A DNA stretch of 64,000 nt from Lolium rigidum (lineage: Eukaryota > Streptophyta > Magnoliopsida > Poales > Poaceae): assembly GCF_022539505.1 (NCBI RefSeq), contig NC_061510.1:266361687-266425686 (forward strand), given 5' to 3'. The notes beneath the pieces are model-generated. The model was given only the letters and a program-made list of their open reading frames with translations. It ran no database searches and was not told the DNA's origin. Below are positions 42,951-52,583 of this stretch, piece by piece (positions within the stretch are counted from its first letter, which is position 1; each line of letters opens with the position of its first letter). A program made the translations under genes and the position numbers.

Positions 42951-45279
42951 TCTTATATTTACTAATTGGAGGCACCATACGAGACACCACGTTAATCCAC
43001 ATCATCAAAATAATAATGACAATTAGATCTATAATTCATGGCTAGGATTTGTTGAGAGAGTCGTGATTAATAACGTAAACATGTCCGTTTGATTAATTAA
43101 CACAATATATCTGGCACGATGCTTGGCATAGTTCGGACATAGTTGGGCAATACATCTAGCACGATGTTTGACATTTTTTTGTCCCACACGGTTTCGTTAA
43201 TCAATGCAAGGCTCATTGCTAAGGAAAAAAAGAGGTCTTTAATTAGAGTCCAGCCTATACACGGCTTACTCGGATCATGTACACGCGGTTCAAGTGCTTT
43301 CTTTTTGGTGGGGTTGGCTCAAGTAATTCAGTTTAAATATTTTATACTCCTACGTATATAAAAACGGATTTAATCGTACCACTTTAACTATAGATATTTG
43401 ACAACAGTAATTTATACGATCCCTCTCCCGCAAATTAAAACCAGAATCGCCATATGGACGGATATTATTGTGAGCCTCCCATGGCACAAGACGCGACGAC
43501 GGCCTAATAAAGTGCAAACTTGATGTGCTTCTCCAACTTCCGGTGCAAAATAATAAGAATCACGCATGGTTTCCTTCCGTATGCATGTGCTAAACCAAGT
43601 AAATAGCGGAAGCCGTTATGCATGCTTTAGTAATGGATTCACGGTAAGTCTTGCTATTAATGTTATATTTGGCGATAGAATCAACGTTGAAAGCGGGACT
43701 ATGAAATTCTGTTTTGAAGCGGCACACATATATAGTTACGATCTGGAGTGGATTTTAAACGCTTTTCCCGACACATCTTAATCAAGTAGGTTGATGGCTA
43801 AAATATTCGCCTAGACTCTTGACAAAGTTATAACATGCAAGGGCGCTTGGTGCGAGGAATTTGATGATACCACGATGGCGGCCGCATCTACGGTTACGAT
43901 CTCGAGTCGGCTTATATGCCTTTCATCCTTAGTTAGCTAAATCGATCGTTCGATATTTGTCTAGACTCATGCCAAGATCATGACACACAGGTGGTCGCGA
44001 GGAAGTCGATGATACCACACCTCCGATGTCTCTCGGTCCAGGTAGATGGTCCCATGGATAAAGGGCGGCTGCACAATCTGCCCTTATACATCTCCGATAG
44101 ATATACATCAATGGCTACCGGCGGTGCAAACTATGGAGTTCCTCAAACCCAACTAAAATAGCACTAGATTAGACGCTCTCTACAACCCTATAGGAAGGCG
44201 AGCCACGGAGTGGCGATGAATCGATGATGGTGGAGTATGATGTGCATGTGGTAAGTTCCAACAGCGATAAACTAAACATAACATGGAAGAGCCAAATCAT
44301 CGAAGTAGGGAAGAGGGAGAGAGAGAGAGCAAGTGGATGAAGCATCGGACACACGTCATTGTTCAAGCATGATAATTGTGTAAGTAAATCCTTATTTGTA
44401 ATTCATGAAAGAGTCAATTTTGTCTAATAATATATTCATACTTAATAATAAATTACTAATAAAGGAGGTGTTCTCAAGACATATCAATTTCCCTATTTTT
44501 GACTGAAAATGGATGGATTTCAACAAGACGCAAAAGCAAAGTTTTAACAAACCACACATGTGAATCGCAGATTATGCAAGTCATTTATCCGGGCTCGGGA
44601 TATATAATAGTTAAACTATTGACTTAAATACATATATATGCACGTACTATCCATGCCTTTGTTTTTATGTACCTTTACATGTTAAAGATAAAATAATACA
44701 CATTGATTAGATTGAAGAGTTAGGAGCATTACATGGGTTCCTAATTTTTTCCAAGATATCGTCTTGCAACACATAAAATTGTCATCAAGATCCCTTCAGG
44801 GTAATAATGAAGTTATCTAGGTCCCGGAAATGCAAAAAAATTAGTCATCCGGAATATGTTACTTTTTTACACTTTGTAGACATGGATGACAGCTTTTAAG
44901 GATCTAACAGATATCCGAGATCCAAAATATATTAGGGACCAACGATGATGCTTCTCACCGTAAATTTTAATTAGGCGCTTAAATTTTGACTTAATTATAT
45001 GTTTAAAATGCTCCAAATCTGTTGCACAATTTAATATACCTAGGGCTCTTTGATCGAAAAATGAACATTTCTAGCTATGTGGCCGAAAGATTCGTATCCA
45101 TTGGAATGTCGGTAATTCGATGAAACACCGAGCCGGAATAGATCTGTGATGTGCATGATTATCTATACAACGTTACACAATAAATTCACGTATTTTTCAT
45201 CATATGAAATTGTTATAAGTAATTTTTTTTGTGTGTTTCTAAAATATCTTTCCCGTGCGGCGCACGGGTTGACGACTAG
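42951..45279 (+). mobile_element. Helitron, non-autonomous, 2329 bp
   Basis: Starts TCTTATATTTAC after an A and ends with an 8 bp perfect stem (cccgtgcg/cgcacggg, 45252-45268), 7 bases, then CTAG followed by T. A sister tandem unit has the empty site ggcctatacA-Tagggttt, showing exact insertion between A and T without duplication. No Rep/helicase is present. Inside I see only short frames; one at 43566-43781 has no domain, and two diverged copies of a stretch with gttacgatct lie near 43735 and 43890. A derivative possibly carrying a gene fragment. Confidence 0.92.
45252..45268 (+). other. Helitron 3' hairpin
   Basis: cccgtgcg g cgcacggg, a perfect inverted repeat 7 bases before the terminal CTAG, the replication-termination type signal of Helitrons. 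Confidence 0.9.
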
Positions 45280-46310
45280 TAGGGTTTAATTAGGGTTTAG
45301 GGTTAGCTAGGGTTTAGGGTTAGGGTTAGGGTTAGGGTCTAGGCGGGGTTTAGGGTTTAGTGTTTAGGGTGTTTAGGTTTAGGGATTAGGGATTATATAT
45401 TTACGGTTTTAGGGTTGTTTAAGGTTTAGGGATCATCGATCGAGTGCGCACACACATTATTAGAGGCACCCGCGCCTTTACGCATAAATTGCATGCATAT
45501 ATATGTGTGTTTTTGGCCACCAACGATATATAGATGATCGAGAGAGAGAGATTGAAATCCCCAAGAATATGTTCAAATATACATTAAAACATATGCACGA
45601 ATGCATGGTAGGACATGCATGCACACTAATTATATATATATATTATGAGGCAACTTAATCAAATGTGTTTTCATTCGAGAGAACTTGTCAAAATTAGAGT
45701 TAATTAGTTTATCACGATAATTATATAATTAATTAATGAATCTCAGGGATATGTTATACAACATGATCGATATAGGCCATGTATATATTAATTGGTGTTA
45801 ATCTAAGGTTTGCTAGCTAGCTGCTATATATAGAGCATGTTTTTATTAGATCGGGTTATAGCTAGTATACTTTAGGGTTATGTGTTTTCATTAAGTAGGG
45901 TTGATTAGCTATGGTTAGTTACATATATATGGTTTAGGGTTAATGCATGGCACATTTAATTTAATTAGAGGACCGCGAGGCACCCCCGGCCTTGCTTGAT
46001 GCATAATTAAGTGTCGTTGGCCTATATATAGGGTTTAATTAGGGTTTAGGGTTAGGGTTAGGGTTTAGGGTATAGGGTTTAGTGTTTAGGGTGTTTAGGG
46101 TTTAGGGATTAGGGATTAGGGTTTCAGGGTTGTATAAGGTTTAGGGATCATCGATCGAGTGCGCACACACATTATTAGAGGCACCTGCGCCTTTGCGCAT
46201 AAAGTGCATGCGTATAGTTTAGGGTTATTTGTTTTAATTAAGTAGGGTTTGATCAGCTAGGGTTAGTTACATATATATGGTTTAGGGTTAATGCATGGCA
46301 CATTACATAT

Positions 46311-46955
46311 AGTTTAAATCTCAAGAATGTTTATACATGATAGGACATATGTGCAAAGGAATTTTTTTCCCGTGAACTTGTCAAAATTCAAGTTTATCGA
46401 TGCCAATGGAAACTAGTCCAAAAAATTACATAGAGGACCAAAAGTACTAGACAATAACTAATAGAACCCGCAACTTTACAAAAAGGACCCCAAAACATAT
46501 AGAAGAAAATCAATCGAGTCCTTCTCGACCGCACATCGGATCTCCGCTCCGCATCCTTTCCGAGCAACTCCGTCGCCGGGGACGCACCACTTGGGACGGT
46601 GTCGCCGGTAGTCGCCAGGACGAAGGAGAAGAAGGGCCTCAGCAACGACATATTGGCTCTGAGAAGGGCCGCTGAAAGGCCAAGATGTGCACGGGCAAGA
46701 CGGATGACGCCGTCGTATGCCCCGAGCTTGTGAACTTTAGCAGCTTGACTTCCCCATTGGCCAGATCTGAAGCACCGACCAAAGCAAGCCTCACCGTTAG
46801 CGCCATCACATTGATGGCACCAGATCGAGGTTTGGCCGGCAAGATCCGCCAGATTCACCACGAGGCCGGATCCGAAGCCGATAACGAGATCCCCGACTCC
46901 ATTGCGCCATTCTCGCTCATGGGAAACACTCGGATCTAAGCTTACAACAACACTA
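46311..46955 (-). other. Unidentified gene-like stretch
   Basis: On the minus strand there is an open frame of 155 codons (46861-46394; MVNLADLAGQTSIW..., Leu/Ala-rich, hydrophobic near its end) and upstream of it further coding-like composition. I recognise no domain. The AT-rich tail at 46311-46400 could be a 3' end. It may be a fragment of a host gene or of a DNA transposon; the evidence is only composition and an open frame. Confidence 0.25.
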
Positions 46956-47083
46956 ACTCCCTCGGATCCAAATTAGCCGACTCAACTTTGCTTATCTAAA
47001 TATGGATGTATCCACACATGTTTTTACTCTAGATACATACACGTCTAAGGAAAGTTGAATCAATTAATTTAGTTCGGAGGGTG
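46956..47083. mobile_element. Stowaway-type MITE, 128 bp
   Basis: Terminal inverted repeats actccctcggatcc... and ...ttcggagggtg flanked by TA on both sides (46954-46955, 47084-47085). The arms are complementary throughout (gactcaacttt against aaagttgaatc). Ends with CTCCCTC and a TA duplication define the grass Stowaway family derived from Mariner transposons. Confidence 0.88.
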
Positions 47084-47903
47084 TACAATATACAGAGAGA
47101 AGTCGGCCTCGTGTCCGCCGGCGAGGCCGCCGGAGAGAAGGGGGAGAGGAGCCGGGGAGTGGGAAAGACTCGAGAGAGAAAGAGAAGAGGAAGAAATGAG
47201 AGCTCCCTGGGGAAGAACATTATTTTTGTCGTTCTGCTCGTAGCTTGAAACTGAAAATTTCGGCCGGGCGCCAAATCATCCCGCCGCATCCATTCGAAAA
47301 TCCCGTGACCAGTTTTACCCTTTTAACCCTGGTCCGGAAGCTACAACCCACCGACCATGGAGGGCTCATTCGGTAACAATGAAATATCTTGCCTAGATCC
47401 CGAACCCTCCCCACGGGCCCACACCCACCCACCAACCATTCGCCCCATTAGCTCAAAAATACTCTCACACGCCAAAGCTCTGACTCTCTACAGTACTAGA
47501 TCTGCTTCGCCGCCGGCATACTCCTCCACGGCGTAGCCTTGATCGTGTTGGCTGTCCACCCACCTGATCCGCTCCCCCGCCGCCCTCGTCACCGACGGAT
47601 CTGCTTCACCGCCGACCTCGCCACCGACGGATCTGCTTCACCGCCGACTTCGCCACCGACGGATCAGCTTCACCGCCGACCTCGCCACCGACTACCTCGG
47701 CGCAGAGGCTGTATCAACTTCACCGAATCCCTTGCCAGCCAACCAGATCTGCTTCACTAACGCCCGCTTCTACTGAAACAGGGTCGATTCATCGTCTCCC
47801 GCGTTCGCCGCCGCTGGAATGCAAGTTGCCGCCCCCGTACACCCCGCCGCAGCTTGGTTAGTACGCTGGCCCGTTAGATCGCGGTGTTTCTTTAGCCATG
47901 TTT
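47084..47903 (+). other. GC-rich gene-like stretch, unidentified
   Basis: CpG-containing sequence with the look of a promoter and first exon, including a Pro/Arg-rich frame at 47539-47760 that mostly translates the minisatellite. No domain recognised. E2 is inserted at 47904 and the downstream continuation lies outside the window. Confidence 0.3.
47585..47692. repeat. 32 bp minisatellite, three and a third copies
   Basis: Units ctcgccaccgac plus ggatctgcttcaccgccgac at 47585, 47617, 47649 and a partial copy at 47681, with single-base variants. Confidence 0.9.
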
Positions 47904-48826
47904 TGATGAGGTCTAAGACCCCGTGTGTGGCCCGATCTTGCGAATGACCCAAGAATCAAAGGGGGAAAGAGAGGGAGAGGCGGAAGAACACGAAGAACGC
48001 GAAGAACACAACGCACACCAACCCGATACAATCGATACTTACCCTCGTGGCTCGATGGACCACGCCAATAGAATCACCACGGGAGAGACTCGAGGTAGAA
48101 CCCGGAGTGAGAGATCGGTGTTGGGGATGGAGACCGGTGAGGGAGAGAGAGTGGAGCACACTAGAATCTCACTCACATAGATCCAATCATCCAACATGGG
48201 GTGCCTTGATACAAAGGGGATGAAACCCTAGGGAGACAAAGCTCAAAGTCATGTTTAAGCCTAAATCTTGTCTAAAGAGGTAAGGGGGTTGTCTTGGGTC
48301 TATATATAGGCCTACAAGACAACACATGGCGAAAAGGTACATAAGTGGGTAACTTAGGCAGTTTGGTGGGTAGTTCCCGTCGGATCCGGTCAGGGGCCGG
48401 TCAGACCGGGCCTGGGACCGGGCGGTCCGGTTGTGGAGCCGGTCGACCGGTCGTCAACCGGGCAGGTCGGTCTGGGGCCCGGTCGGACCGGACTCTGGGC
48501 CTGCTGGGCCTCCTCCTCCCTCTTCCTTCTTCTCTTCTTTCCTTCTTCTTCTTCCTTCTTCCTTGCGCCATGGGAGTTCCTTCCCTCCGGTTCCTCGATG
48601 ACTCTTGTACCTAATGACATGTAACACACTGACATGAAGTAGCATTCGATCCAAGGTATTGACGAGGTCGAGTGTCGAGAGGAAGGAGTTCACCTTGACA
48701 TATATGGCGGGGGTTTGTGTTGTTGGTCCACTTGTGGGACTCCTTGACCATGGTGTAGTATCGACGATAGGCGGGGTTGCACTTGACGGTCTTGAGGCGG
48801 TGGTGTCCGAAAGCCACCCCGCATCA
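47904..48826 (-). repeat. E2 3' LTR, 923 bp
   Basis: Starts tgatgaggtctaag and ends ccccgcatca, alignable with the E1 LTR (atacaaaggggatgaaaccct and other blocks identical). Its palindrome block at 48376-48500 is unrelated in sequence to that of E1. TATA box ctatatatag at 48300-48309. Confidence 0.85.
48376..48500. repeat. CCGGTCNGACCGG palindrome cluster in the E2 LTR
   Basis: Copies such as ccggtcagaccgg, ccggtcgaccgg and ccggtcggaccgg with degenerate versions between them, 70-200 bases upstream (minus strand) of the TATA box, where E1 has CCGGCAGTGCCGG copies. Confidence 0.8.
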
Positions 48827-51800
48827 TCTCCCCCCCCTTGGGGAAGAGTCGTCCTCGACTCTTGTTCCTCCTCCTCTCCATGATGTGGCGAGAGGTCCGA
48901 AATGATAGTTGCCCTTGTATCCTTAGGGATGTTCGTCGTGGTGCGGGCGTCCTTGTTGTAGTCCATGACGGTTCTCCCATGAAGTTGTGGAGGGAAAAAG
49001 TCGCGGTGGAAGAAGAGCTTGGGGAAAAACAACTCGCAAATGGAAAGCTTGTGGATGCCAATTTGGTGGTCGGCGAACAAGAGGCTCTCAAGCAAATACG
49101 AAGCATCAAGTCGTTTCTCCAAGAGGCATTTGGCCAAAATGGGAACCAAAAGAGTGTCGATGTATCCAAAATGTGGTAGGGCAAAAATTTGTGCATGTAA
49201 GAGTTGTAAGGTGTCAAAAATGTGTGGTGTAGCATTGTCCCGAACAAATGGAACAACCAAAAGGCAAGTATCGGCGGCAAAATTTGGGGAAAAATTGTTA
49301 TGTGCAATGGCAAAGAGATGGAAACTTCTAGCTTGGAAAAGTATGGTTGGCGTGAGCCAAGTATGGGTATCCTCAAGTGTCAAAGAATCCATTTCAATTG
49401 CCAAAGATAAAAGGAGAAATCCAATGAAGAGCAACTTTTTGTGTGACATGTGGCACAAGATGCATAAGGTGTCTCTCACATGTATGACATGGTCCTTGAG
49501 ATTCTCGGGGTGTATGATGATAACATCAAGACATACAACAATCATTGTGCCAACAAGATGTTTCAAGATAGGTTGCAAAAGAGGCCAAAGAGGGGACGAG
49601 GCCTTGGGCCAAACCGGAAACTCGACAAGGCAAGTCGGAAACACACGAGGGCGAAGGCTTGTGGGAACATACCCTTTGGTGTGATTCCCGCGGGTTAGGT
49701 CCTTGTTGGGGTAGCTCTCAATTGCGCGTTTCGTGAGCTCATGCTCCGTAGCGGTGGAAGTTGATGGTCGGGTACCTACACATGGAATGAGCAAAACAAA
49801 GAGCGTATGTGCATGGTAGAGGAACACATCATCCATCATGATGTTCCAAGACTTGTGCACATCACCATTAGTGTCAAGCAAGATGGTATGAAATGCATGG
49901 AGATAGCGCAAATGGCATGAAGGTGCATGTGTGACATATGGAAACTCATGATCATCAAAAAGTGAGAAGGCTATGGGGGCCATCTCGTGGACAATGAAAT
50001 AAGCATTCTTGCATACCAAGCATAAGAAAGAGCAATTGTTCGCAATCTTGGATGCAAGGATCATGGAATAGTGTAAACATTTGGGGCAAAGCATGCGGAA
50101 ACTAATTTCATCCTTGTCATTATCATTGCAAGCAATACATGGTAAAGAGCAAGTGGTCGACATATTGCAAGCAATGGTAGAAAAATTGAAGCTCTCATAG
50201 CATGGCATGGTGATGGTATCACAAGCACTCATTTCCACATCATCAACAAGCAAAGCATCACACGGGAAAATGAAAGTAGCATGTGAAGTAGCAAATGGAT
50301 CATCGAGTTCATGCATGCACTCATAAGTCATCATGTCCACTAGTGGGATCATGGCATCACCAACACCTATGTTGTTACCTTTGTAGGCCGACTCATTTGA
50401 AGTAGGTGTGGTGGAAGTAGGAGGAACCATGTGGTCGACATGTCCATCTTGGAGCAAGCATGGTGAGATATCATCATTGTCATGCACCATGTACATCTTC
50501 TCCATGATCGGGAACTCGTCCTCCGTGGAACCTAGAGCAACATAAGAAGACACAATAGAGGGAGAGGTTAATGTGTTAGCAAATGCAATGTCCTCCATGG
50601 ACCTATCTTCTACCTCTCTCAACTCACTTAGTGTATCACTCATGTCCTCCAAATGGAAGCACTCAAACTCACATATGGGGTGGAAGTCACTCAACTCACT
50701 ATCACTCTCACTCAAGTGGGCTAAGTGGCTCTCATGCTCACATGGGATTGGTACCAACTCATCAAGCAAGCATAGGGTGGTAGGCTCAACTTTCTCATCT
50801 CCATGCGCCTCCTTGGTTGAAGGGAAATTCCCATGCTCAACCATCTCAACTCCATCGTCTCCCAAGTCGTCCTCCATCGGTGGCGCCATAGTGTTGTGGA
50901 GAGCTAGGCTCGGATCCACATCATCCTTGCGATGGTCTTGGAGGTCTTCATCTTGAAGTGTGGGCGCCGTAGGCTTCTTGGTGGCTTGGCCTTGTAGCTC
51001 GTCGAAGTGGAGCATGTCGGCGCTCGTCGATGTGCATTGCCATGCCATGTGACCTTTGGCCTTGCACACCTCACATAGGAGATTGGGACATTCCCGTGGA
51101 GGGTGGCCTTGTTGCTTGCACTTGTAGCATCGGAGTCCATAGGCATATGACGAGCGAGGGGCCATTGTGGTGGTGGCACAAGAGGTGGAAGTCGCCGTAT
51201 GAGGAAGGTATGCGCGATGCGCACTTGCCATCCTTGGAGTGGTAGACACCCTATCATGGTGTTTGTCGCCTTCATGTCGAGGCTCTCGTCTTCGTGCGTC
51301 ATCACCATGTCTTGAGGAGTGTCGTCGATGATCCTTGGAGGATGTTGGTCGATGGCGATCATGAGGTGGCTTGTGGCGGCGAAGATCATGTGGTGACGTG
51401 CGTCGATGAAGACCATGAGGTTGTTGTGGTCGACGACTATCATGAGATGGTGTGAGTCGATGACGGTCCTTGCCATGCCTAGATGATGGCTCATGCGACG
51501 TGGCATGTTGCTTGCGGCGCCTTGTGGAGCTTGGAGAAGCGTGTCGATGACGATCATGTTGGGGACGCTCTTGAAGCTCCATATGATGTCCTTGATGTCG
51601 ATGATCTTGTGCATAAGCACTCTCATGGTGGCGCCTTGTGGAGCTCGGAGAAGTGTGTCGATGATGCTCGTGATGGGGACGCTCTTGATGATCCATATGG
51701 TGCCATCGTGGAGGTCCTCTATCTTCATATGTAGCTCCATTGGCCAAGTAGGGGTGCGTGGTAGCACCGGCGTTGCTCATGGTGGAGTCGAGGTGAGGTT

Positions 51801-52107
51801 CCGCCATGGTGTCGATGTCGTACTCGTGGCGTCGCTCCACCATGTCGTCCATGCTTGGTGAGCCATTGTCGATGTAGAGCTCGTCGAAGTCGTCCTCAAG
51901 GTGGCGCTCCACCATGTTGTCCATGTCGGCGATGCTCGCGGAGCCATAGTCGGTGTAGAGCTCCTCGATGTCGGTCATGTTGGCGATGCTCGTGGAGCCA
52001 TAGTCGGTGTAGAGCTCCACATGTTCCTCCACATCCGCGGTGCTTGAGGAGGCGTCCTCCTCGAAGTGCTCCGTGTACTCCTCCTTGTCGTCTTTGTCGC
52101 TATACTT
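48454..52107 (-). CDS. E2 gag-like protein with degenerate RT-like half; start codon lost
   Basis: The frame is open from 52107 to 48454 without a stop. At 52105-52107 the codon matching the E1 ATG reads AAG, so a normal start is missing; no close ATG upstream replaces it and a later start is possible. Layout as in E1: acidic repeats, a longer His/Arg-rich region, two zinc knuckles (CYKCKQQGHPPREC, CEVCKAKGHMAWQC), only one copy of the HGNFPSTKEAHG-type repeat, the LCPKCLHYSMILASK region, and the RT-like part with CLDVIII in place of YxDD. Identity with E1 is highest in the RT-like and Cys regions. It also crosses the polypurine tract into the LTR. Confidence 0.75.
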   Translation of the reverse strand, partial: KYSDKDDKEEYTEHFEEDASSSTADVEEHVELYTDYGSTSIANMTDIEELYTDYGSASIADMDNMVERHLEDDFDELYIDNGSPSMDDMVERRHEYDIDTMAEPHLDSTMSNAGATTHPYLANGATYEDRGPPRWHHMDHQERPHHEHHRHTSPSSTRRHHESAYAQDHRHQGHHMELQERPQHDRHRHASPSSTRRRKQHATSHEPSSRHGKDRHRLTPSHDSRRPQQPHGLHRRTSPHDLRRHKPPHDRHRPTSSKDHRRHSSRHGDDARRREPRHEGDKHHDRVSTTPRMASAHRAYLPHTATSTSCATTTMAPRSSYAYGLRCYKCKQQGHPPRECPNLLCEVCKAKGHMAWQCTSTSADMLHFDELQGQATKKPTAPTLQDEDLQDHRKDDVDPSLALHNTMAPPMEDDLGDDGVEMVEHGNFPSTKEAHGDEKVEPTTLCLLDELVPIPCEHESHLAHLSESDSELSDFHPICEFECFHLEDMSDTLSELREVEDRSMEDIAFANTLTSPSIVSSYVALGSTEDEFPIMEKMYMVHDNDDISPCLLQDGHVDHMVPPTSTTPTSNESAYKGNNIGVGDAMIPLVDMMTYECMHELDDPFATSHATFIFPCDALLVDDVEMSACDTITMPCYESFNFSTIACNMSTTCSLPCIACNDNDKDEISFRMLCPKCLHYSMILASKIANNCSFLCLVCKNAYFIVHEMAPIAFSLFDDHEFPYVTHAPSCHLRYLHAFHTILLDTNGDVHKSWNIMMDDVFLYHAHTLFVLLIPCVGTRPSTSTATEHELTKRAIESYPNKDLTRGNHTKGYVPTSLRPRVFPTCLVEFPVWPKASSPLWPLLQPILKHLVGTMIVVCLDVIIIHPENLKDHVIHVRDTLCILCHMSHKKLLFIGFLLLSLAIEMDSLTLEDTHTWLTPTILFQARSFHLFAIAHNNFSPNFAADTCLLVVPFVRDNATPHIFDTLQLLHAQIFALPHFGYIDTLLVPILAKCLLEKRLDASYLLESLLFADHQIGIHKLSICELFFPKLFFHRDFFPPQLHGRTVMDYNKDARTTTNIPKDTRATIISDLSPHHGEEEEQESRTTLPQGGGDDAGWLSDTTASRPSSATPPIVDTTPWSRSPTSGPTTQTPAIYVKVNSFLSTLDLVNTLDRMLLHVSVLHVIRYKSHRGTGGKELPWRKEEGRRRRKEEKKEEGGGGPAGPESGPTGPQTDLPG
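48827..48843 (-). other. E2 polypurine tract
   Basis: Minus strand reads CCCCAAGGGGGGGAGA next to the 3' LTR, one G shorter in the run than E1 and compensated so that the long frame stays open. Confidence 0.78.
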
Positions 52108-52583
52108 GTTAGCACGACAAGATCTATATGGTGTATGTTAGTGGAAGAACACTACCTCGCAACCTTACCGTGGTATGACAAGATTGGGGTGATCCAACAA
52201 ACCGAGAGTTAGAACAATTGTATCGGGCACTCACACAAAGACACACGTAAAAGCTAGCAAATATGGTGGTAGGTGAGTGTGGTGGAAAGCCAAAAGACGA
52301 AATCCGAAATCAAGTTTGTTGTTAAGAGTGGGTGAAGTCCAACGAAATCAAATGTCAAAGCGATGATCACTAGAAACACGGAAAAGATATGGAACACACA
52401 CACGAGATGAACGGGGTTAGTGCGACCAAAAAGTGAGCGGAAAAGTGTATGAAGCCCTTAAGCAAGGGTGCTCGATGTCACACTAACACAAGAAGAGATC
52501 AAAGCTTTGGTTGCAACGAAGAGACAACAAGATTTACACGCGGCCTCTCTTCTCTTTTCTCTCTTGTTGCTTAAAAGCTTTTC
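52108..52583 (-). other. E2 leader, truncated by E3
   Basis: Matches the E1 leader (for example aagctagcaaatat and ccaaaagacgaaatccg), no gene, cut at 52583. Confidence 0.7.

Larger units (their letters stand above)
42068..46310. repeat. Tandem array of roughly 700-750 bp units with telomere-like tracts, split by a Helitron
   Basis: The landmark gggttgattagct occurs at 42125, 42819 and 45898, with a variant at 46245. After removing the 2329 bp Helitron the spacings are 694, 750 and 347 (the last unit internally deleted). Each unit contains ttagaggaccgcgagg, ggcctatacat/ggcctatatat, a degenerate TTTAGGG tract, gagtgcgcacacacattattag and gatcgatataggcc. No coding sequence is visible. Confidence 0.85.
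47904..52583 (-). mobile_element. E2: relative of E1, interrupted by E3
   Basis: A minus-strand element homologous to E1: 3' LTR 47904-48826, polypurine tract, long ORF, then leader until 52583, where E3 begins in mid-sequence (E1 continues ttgcttaaaagcttttt at the same place). The 5' LTR and primer site must lie beyond the right edge, after E3. The 5 bases before the LTR are tgttt; the second copy of the duplication is not visible. Confidence 0.88.

Noticed and set aside
46394..46861. Real host gene on the minus strand
   Set aside because: No domain, no clear splice structure and a neighbouring MITE; kept only as an unidentified gene-like stretch.
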